Shown piece after piece: positions 32,187 to 36,563 of a stretch of 36,563 bases of DNA. The position numbers and the translations under genes are program-made. Source of the DNA: Verrucomicrobiales bacterium. GTDB taxonomy: Bacteria; Verrucomicrobiota; Verrucomicrobiia; Limisphaerales; CAIMTB01. How positions within the stretch are numbered: the stretch's first letter is position 1; each line of letters begins with the position of its first letter. The notes under the pieces are model-generated. The model ran no database searches and was not told where the DNA came from. It saw only the letters and a program-made list of their open reading frames with translations. The stretch covers positions 1 to 36,563 of the forward strand of contig JAEUHG010000181.1 in NCBI GenBank assembly GCA_016795425.1. Reading direction: 5' to 3'.

Positions 32187-34232
32187 CTAGGTGACCGGAC
32201 CCCGCAAAGTGCGAGCCACCGAGGTCAAGAGATCGGCCGGCGGCACTGGCTTTCGTAGGAATCGTGCGATCGCGTAGGGCCGCAAATCGGCCTTGCGGCC
32301 TTCATCTCCCATGCCGCTCCAAACCAATATCGGTACCTTCGGATCCAGCCGCCGCAGGGCTTGCGCCATCAAGACGCCGTCCATCACCGGCATGGTGATG
32401 TCCGTGATGACCAAACGAACCTGGCCGCGGTTCCTTGCGAACTGTGTCATCGCCTCGGCTCCGTCGGCCGCCAGCAACACCCGATACCCGTATCGTTCCA
32501 GGGTGCGCTGCCCGAATTGGCGCACCTCAGGCTCGTCGTCCACCACCAGGATGAGTTCGCCAACGCCGGAGCTGTCCTCAGGGGACGGAATGGGAGGCGC
32601 CACCGACTCTTCCACTTCGGCGCAGGCCGGCAGGAACACCACGAAACGCGATCCTCGACCCACCTGGCTGTCGACATCCAGGAATCCGCCATGCCGTCGA
32701 ACGATGGCCAGCACGGTCGCCAATCCCAGACCGGCCCCACCCCCGCGATCCTTGGTGGTGAACTGCGGATCAAAGATCCGGTCCAGGTTTTCAGCCGCGA
32801 TTCCCGCGCCGGTGTCTTCAATGGTGATCCGCACGAACGAGCCGCTGCGGGCGTCGGGATTCGCCTCGATCTCGTCGGCTCCAACTTCCGTGTTCGTGGC
32901 TGAAAGAGTCAGTTTGCCACCCGACGTCATGGCTTCGCGGGCGTTGAAGCACAAGTCCAACAGGACCTGACGGATCTGGTTGGCGTCCCCCAGGCTCGAT
33001 CCCAGGTTGGCAGGCAGATCGCACGCGACCTGGATACCCTGGGGCGAGCTCTCCTCCAGGATTCGGGCCACGTCGCGAATCAGGGGGCGCAACGCGAGGG
33101 TGCCCCGTGCGTCGGGCTTGCGCGTACCAAACGCCAGCAACGGCCGAATCACCTGGGCCACTCGCCGGCTGCCCGCCTCGATGCTCCCCAAAACCCTCTC
33201 GAATTCCGCCCTCGACTGTTCCCAACGCAGCATCGGTACGCCCATAACGATCGGCGTCAGGATGTTGTTCAATTCGTGCGCAATTCCGCTGGCCAGCATG
33301 CCAATCGCCTCGAGTCGGCGCGCCTGATACAGCTGCGTTTCCAACTGGCGTCGCTCGGTGCTGTCCATCGCGAGAATCAGAATGCCGGTCGGACGATGCC
33401 CATCGTCCCGCAATAACTGCCACCGCGTGCTCACCACCACCTTGCGCCGACTGGCCGTCGCGACCTCAAGATCTCGTGTCCATGAGCCGGCATCACAGAC
33501 CATCCGAAGCGCTCCATCCATCACGCCGCCTTCGATGCCCGCCAACTCGGCAAACCGTGCCCCGATGGCTTCGGTCGCCGACCAGCCGAACAGCTGCGCG
33601 GAGCGCCGATTCCAAAATGACACCACACCGTCGAAACTCAGCACGAGCACCGCGTCCTGGACGAAATCAAGCAGGCGCGATTCCTCCTTCAACCGACCTT
33701 CGACACGACGCCGCTCCTCGACATCATCCGCCAATCGCCGGTAGGTGCTCTCCAGTTCCGCCCTCCGCCGCTCCAATTTGCGCACCAGGGCCTGGTTGTA
33801 TTCCTGAAGCACATGGTCCTCTTCAGCGACGACCTGGGGTGGGGGCATAGGGCGTCCCTGCTGCCACACTCCCAGAATCTCATCGAACCGCTCCAGAAGT
33901 CGCCGCGGGTCGTCCGGTCGCAAAAGATAATCGGCCGCTCCCAAGGCGAGTCCGTAATCCATGTCCTTAGGATCGGTGTAAGTGGCGGTGCAAAAAACGA
34001 ACGGAACCTCACGCAACACCGGGTCCTTTTGCCATTCCCGGCAAAGAGTGAACCCATCCATCACGGGCATCAGGATTTCCGAAATGATCAGATTCGGACG
34101 GGTCGACCGCGCCAGCGCCAGGGCGCGCGTGCCGTTTGGCGCCGATTGAACGGTCCATTGTCGGGCGCGAAAAAGGCTCTCCAGTTGGTAGAGGTTCGCC
34201 TGGTTGTCATCGACAATCAGTACCTTGGTCAT
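32187..34232 (-). CDS. Hybrid histidine kinase, REC-PAS-HisKA-HATPase-REC
   Basis: 681 aa cytosolic protein without a membrane helix. Order: receiver 1 (1-125), coiled coil (140-185), PAS (about 187-295), HisKA with GIAHELNNILTP (His319), HATPase (about 395-535, with N-box LCFNAREAM, G1 DTGAGI and G2 GGAGLGLA), and receiver 2 (about 560-675). Receiver 2 is intact (D611 in ITDITMP, K661 in FLRKP). Receiver 1 keeps the acidic pocket (VDD at 8-9) but has Glu52 where the phosphoacceptor Asp should be (ISEILMPVMDG) and Arg105 for the conserved Lys (LLRPDDP). It may therefore act as a sensor or dimer module rather than take phosphate. GGAG lies close to the ATG. It sits between an MFS transporter and the rhamnosidase genes, which suggests, but does not show, that it responds to their substrate. 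Confidence 0.92.
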   Translation of the reverse strand: MTKVLIVDDNQANLYQLESLFRARQWTVQSAPNGTRALALARSTRPNLIISEILMPVMDGFTLCREWQKDPVLREVPFVFCTATYTDPKDMDYGLALGAADYLLRPDDPRRLLERFDEILGVWQQGRPMPPPQVVAEEDHVLQEYNQALVRKLERRRAELESTYRRLADDVEERRRVEGRLKEESRLLDFVQDAVLVLSFDGVVSFWNRRSAQLFGWSATEAIGARFAELAGIEGGVMDGALRMVCDAGSWTRDLEVATASRRKVVVSTRWQLLRDDGHRPTGILILAMDSTERRQLETQLYQARRLEAIGMLASGIAHELNNILTPIVMGVPMLRWEQSRAEFERVLGSIEAGSRRVAQVIRPLLAFGTRKPDARGTLALRPLIRDVARILEESSPQGIQVACDLPANLGSSLGDANQIRQVLLDLCFNAREAMTSGGKLTLSATNTEVGADEIEANPDARSGSFVRITIEDTGAGIAAENLDRIFDPQFTTKDRGGGAGLGLATVLAIVRRHGGFLDVDSQVGRGSRFVVFLPACAEVEESVAPPIPSPEDSSGVGELILVVDDEPEVRQFGQRTLERYGYRVLLAADGAEAMTQFARNRGQVRLVITDITMPVMDGVLMAQALRRLDPKVPILVWSGMGDEGRKADLRPYAIARFLRKPVPPADLLTSVARTLRGPVT

Positions 34233-34410
34233 AGCTCCTCATTTCCACCGGCCGCCTCCATACGACATCGCACGAATACCGACCAAACCGCGACATGCCC
34301 GTTCCGGGCGTCTTCTGGCAAAAGGAAGACGCTTGGAAGATCCCGGAAACCAGCCGAAGGCGTAAAGCGGAATCCCTCGCGCGCCCGAGACCCTTGCTAT
34401 GGCACCTGGA

Positions 34411-35670
34411 TCAGTCCGGCAGCGGCTTGTCCTTTGTCTCCGGTGCAAACCAGATGAAGATCATCCCAACGAGATAAACCAACACCAATGTGGCGCCCGC
34501 CTTTGGGTAGCTCTTGTCGAAAAAGGCCATCAGCGTCGGCATCTGCCAAGCACCTAGCGCCGCCAGCACCCGACCGAAATTGAAGGCCAGCCCCTGCCCG
34601 GTCGCCCGAGATCGAGTCGGGAAGAGCTCCGGCAAATACAAAGGCAACCACCCATAGAACGCCGCCGAGGTGCCCCCCACCAGGAAGACCAGGACCAAAA
34701 ATGTCGTTCCGTACTCGTGCAAGCCCCGGAACAACACGCTGCAAACAACCAATGCCGCGGCGCACATGCCGAAGTAAATCACCCGGCGCCCCATCCAAAT
34801 ACCCAGCAATGGCGCGATCAGGCAGCCGACAATGGCGCCCGTCGACTGGAAGAACTGGCACATCGCCTTCACCGTCGGTTGCTTCCCGTCCGTCATCTGG
34901 TCTGCCCAAACCGGTATCCACTGCACAATGCCCCAGGTCACCATGAGCGGGATCGAGGCGAACAGGATGGCGAACAAGGTGCGCGAACGGAGACGCGACC
35001 CAAAAACCTCGCGGATCGGATGGGCCACTTCCTCCCGCACGGCCGCCTGCCACCGCTCCGATTCCGGCACAAAGATCCGAATGAAGAACGTCAGCGCCGC
35101 CGGTGCCGCTCCCACCATCATGACCCATCGCCAGGAATCCGTCGTGATGTGAATCGCCAATCCCAATGCCGCGATCAGCGTGTAGCCGACATTCGCCGCC
35201 GCCCCAATCAGTCCCGCCAGCAACGGCCGCTTTTCCTCCGGCCAACTCTCCATCACCAGGGCCACTCCCAGCGCCCATTCTCCCCCCATCCCCAGCGCCG
35301 CGATGAAGCGCAACACCGCCAAATGCCAGGGTTCCACCGCAAAATAACACGCGCCGGTGAACACCGAATAAAAGAGGATGCTCGCCGTCATGGCCCGGAC
35401 CCGGCCAATCCGATCCCCCAACCATCCGAAAACCAACCCGCCCGCCGCCGCCCCAAGCAGGAATGCCGCCGTCACTATCCCCATCCATCGTTGGACAAAA
35501 CCCTCGTCCATGATCGCAGAAACCGTCTGCATCTGCTGGAGGGCCGGCCGAGCCACCAACGGGAAAATCCCCATTTCCATGCCGTCGAACATCCAGCCGA
35601 GGAACGCCGCGGCGAGGGTCATCGCCTGGCGCCGACGGTTGAGGCCGCTGCCAATCTGGGGACTGCTCAT
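34411..35670 (-). CDS. MFS transporter (sugar or organic acid type)
   Basis: 419 aa with twelve predicted membrane segments. The MFS motif GWLGDRIGRVRAM (about 75, loop 2-3) and its second-half copy are visible, along with the first-helix AFLGWMFDGMEMGIFPLV, resembling the carboxylate/aromatic acid-H+ or sialate symporter groups. The ATG at 35670 is chosen; the longer start (35721) adds a Gly/Ala-rich leader. It probably takes up a sugar, sugar acid or related molecule. It precedes the kinase by 178 bp on the same strand and may serve the rhamnosidase locus. Another long reading frame over the same DNA is a shadow. Confidence 0.85.
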   Translation of the reverse strand: MSSPQIGSGLNRRRQAMTLAAAFLGWMFDGMEMGIFPLVARPALQQMQTVSAIMDEGFVQRWMGIVTAAFLLGAAAGGLVFGWLGDRIGRVRAMTASILFYSVFTGACYFAVEPWHLAVLRFIAALGMGGEWALGVALVMESWPEEKRPLLAGLIGAAANVGYTLIAALGLAIHITTDSWRWVMMVGAAPAALTFFIRIFVPESERWQAAVREEVAHPIREVFGSRLRSRTLFAILFASIPLMVTWGIVQWIPVWADQMTDGKQPTVKAMCQFFQSTGAIVGCLIAPLLGIWMGRRVIYFGMCAAALVVCSVLFRGLHEYGTTFLVLVFLVGGTSAAFYGWLPLYLPELFPTRSRATGQGLAFNFGRVLAALGAWQMPTLMAFFDKSYPKAGATLVLVYLVGMIFIWFAPETKDKPLPD

Positions 35671-35786
35671 GGGTTGACCGAAGCATCCTGCCCCGGCACC
35701 GGCGCCGGAACCAAGCGGCAATCGTGAATCCCTCCCTTCAGATCACACTTTTCAAACCCGAGGATTTCAGCATTTTCTCCGCCGCC

Positions 35787-36440
35787 ATGTTCCACCACCT
35801 CTTCCCGCTCCGTCGCCGTTCGACCGGTCTTTTGCCTTTGCTGGGGCTCGCCTCTCTCCTTAGCGTCGCGCCGATGTCCAACGCCGCTGAACTGAAGGAT
35901 GGCCTGTACGCCGAAATCGACACCACCAAGGGCAAGATCGTCCTCGAACTCGAATTCGAGAAAACGCCCCTCACCGTGGCCAATTTCGTCGGCCTCGCGG
36001 AAGGCACCAAAAACTACTCCCGCGATGGCTCCGCCCCGAAGCCTCAAAACGGCAAACCCTTCTACGACGGTATCACGTTCCACCGTGTCATCGCCTCGTT
36101 CATGATCCAAGGCGGTGATCCCACCGGCACCGGCCGCGGAGGCCCGGGCTACCGCTTTAAGGACGAGTTCAATCCCTCGCTCAAGCACGACAAGCCCGGG
36201 ATCCTCTCCATGGCCAATGCCGGACCCGGCACCAATGGGTCGCAGTTCTTCATCACCCATGTCCCGACGCCCCACCTCGACGGCCGCCATTCCGTCTTCG
36301 GCCACGTCGTCGAAGGGCAGAACGTCGTCAATGCCATCCAGCAGGGAGACAAGATCAACACGGTCAAAATCGTCCGCGTCGGTGAGAAGGCCAAGGCCTT
36401 CAAGGGCGATCAAGCGGCCTTTGAGCAGTTCTCCAAGTAG
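35787..36440 (+). CDS. Exported cyclophilin-type peptidyl-prolyl isomerase
   Basis: 217 aa from the ATG at 35787, which starts a signal-type N-terminus (FPLRRRSTGLLPLLGLASLLSVAPMSNAA, in two runs). The cyclophilin domain then shows KIVLELEFEKTPLTVANFVGLA, ITFHRVIASFMIQGGDPTGTG (the catalytic Arg in FHRV and the Gln of MIQGG), SMANAGPGTNGSQFFITHV (the Phe and Gln of the active site) and HLDGRHSVFGHVVEG (the His and Phe). It catalyses proline isomerisation, probably in the periplasm. An alternative GTG start at 35724 would add 21 residues. It diverges from the MFS gene with 116 bp between, and lies before an inverted repeat and a convergent gene end. Confidence 0.92.
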   Translation: MFHHLFPLRRRSTGLLPLLGLASLLSVAPMSNAAELKDGLYAEIDTTKGKIVLELEFEKTPLTVANFVGLAEGTKNYSRDGSAPKPQNGKPFYDGITFHRVIASFMIQGGDPTGTGRGGPGYRFKDEFNPSLKHDKPGILSMANAGPGTNGSQFFITHVPTPHLDGRHSVFGHVVEGQNVVNAIQQGDKINTVKIVRVGEKAKAFKGDQAAFEQFSK

Positions 36441-36466
36441 CCCCTCGACTGCTCGCTCCTTTGAGT

Positions 36467-36497
36467 CGGGGCCGCGAACACCAAGTTCCCGGCCCCG
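36467..36497. terminator. Possible shared stem-loop between convergent genes
   Basis: CGGGGCCG (36467-36474) and CGGCCCCG (36490-36497) form an 8-bp GC stem with a 15-base loop. It lies 26 bp after the cyclophilin stop and touches the end of the convergent gene (stop at 36498). A bidirectional stem would suit the position, but there is no U tract on either side. Confidence 0.4.
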
Positions 36498-36563
36498 TCA
36501 GCCGGGCGTCGCGGCACCGCCCCAGCGCACCTTTCGTTCGACCCACGCGTAAAGCGTCGGTAA
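36498..36563 (-). CDS. 3' end of a convergent gene (partial, unknown)
   Basis: From the right edge the minus strand reads without interruption for 21 codons (ending LYAWVERKVRWGGAATPG) to a TGA stop whose complement is TCA at 36498-36500. The amphipathic, Trp/Arg-containing character looks like a protein C-terminus, and the stem-loop sits right behind it. Too short to identify a family. Confidence 0.4.
   Translation of the reverse strand, partial: LPTLYAWVERKVRWGGAATPG

Noticed and set aside
34397..35686. 429-codon minus-strand frame over the MFS gene
   Set aside because: It lies in another frame of the same strand and gives a Gly/Asp-rich translation; the overlapping frame encodes a clean 12-helix transporter.
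1..36563. Selenoprotein genes with an in-frame TGA, and CRISPR arrays
   Set aside because: Prompted by the tRNA-Sec I looked for family proteins interrupted by TGA; all recognised proteins appear complete to their stops, but I did not check SECIS elements systematically. No regularly spaced repeats were seen.

Overview
This is a roughly 36.6 kb GC-rich chromosomal window. It probably comes from a Verrucomicrobiota-like bacterium of the Pedosphaerales/Limisphaerales type. That placement is inference from the integrase family, the wealth of plant-polysaccharide hydrolases without SusC/SusD genes, and an overall Gram-negative gene complement; no 16S gene or other phylogenetic marker decides it.

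Region 1 (1-2061) looks like one end of an integrative element. A selenocysteine tRNA gene (minus strand, anticodon TCA) is followed about 90 bp downstream by a tyrosine recombinase gene, then a small excisionase-like HTH gene, then the 5' end of an unknown gene leaving the window on the left. This is the classic layout for integration at a tRNA 3' end, here selC.

Region 2 (2153-8050) holds a secreted beta-helix GH28-like protein, a HEAT-repeat lipoprotein, leuB (3-isopropylmalate dehydrogenase), a GT4 glycosyltransferase, a SufE-like protein and a HAD phosphatase.

Region 3 (7331-12752, minus) is a tightly packed five-gene run in transcription order: dus (tRNA dihydrouridine synthase), three different CNNM/CBS membrane proteins, and the HAD phosphatase. 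Junctions overlap by 1-4 bases or are separated by about 10 bases. der (ribosome-assembly GTPase) diverges from dus.

Region 4 (14492-22230) is mostly housekeeping: a small lipoprotein, a DeoC-like protein lacking the Schiff-base lysine, accC, accB, aroQ, an O-antigen ligase/polymerase, holB, coaE and a conserved HNH endonuclease. holB, the ligase, aroQ, accB and accC all lie on the minus strand and may be co-transcribed.

Region 5 (22517-36563) is the glycan region. It starts with a very unusual O-antigen ligase carrying about 345 residues of lectin-like sequence inserted in its periplasmic loop. Then come, on the minus strand, an MFS transporter, a hybrid histidine kinase, two GH78-type alpha-L-rhamnosidase proteins and a GH99-like/CBM9-like secreted protein. 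The three hydrolase genes look like one operon for a rhamnose-containing polysaccharide. A periplasmic or exported cyclophilin and the 3' end of a convergent gene close the window.

The strongest leads are the selC-associated element with an atypical tRNA-Sec, the ligase-lectin fusion, the catalytically altered DeoC, and the hybrid kinase whose first receiver has Glu in place of the phosphoacceptor Asp. No CRISPR array, rRNA or insertion sequence was seen.
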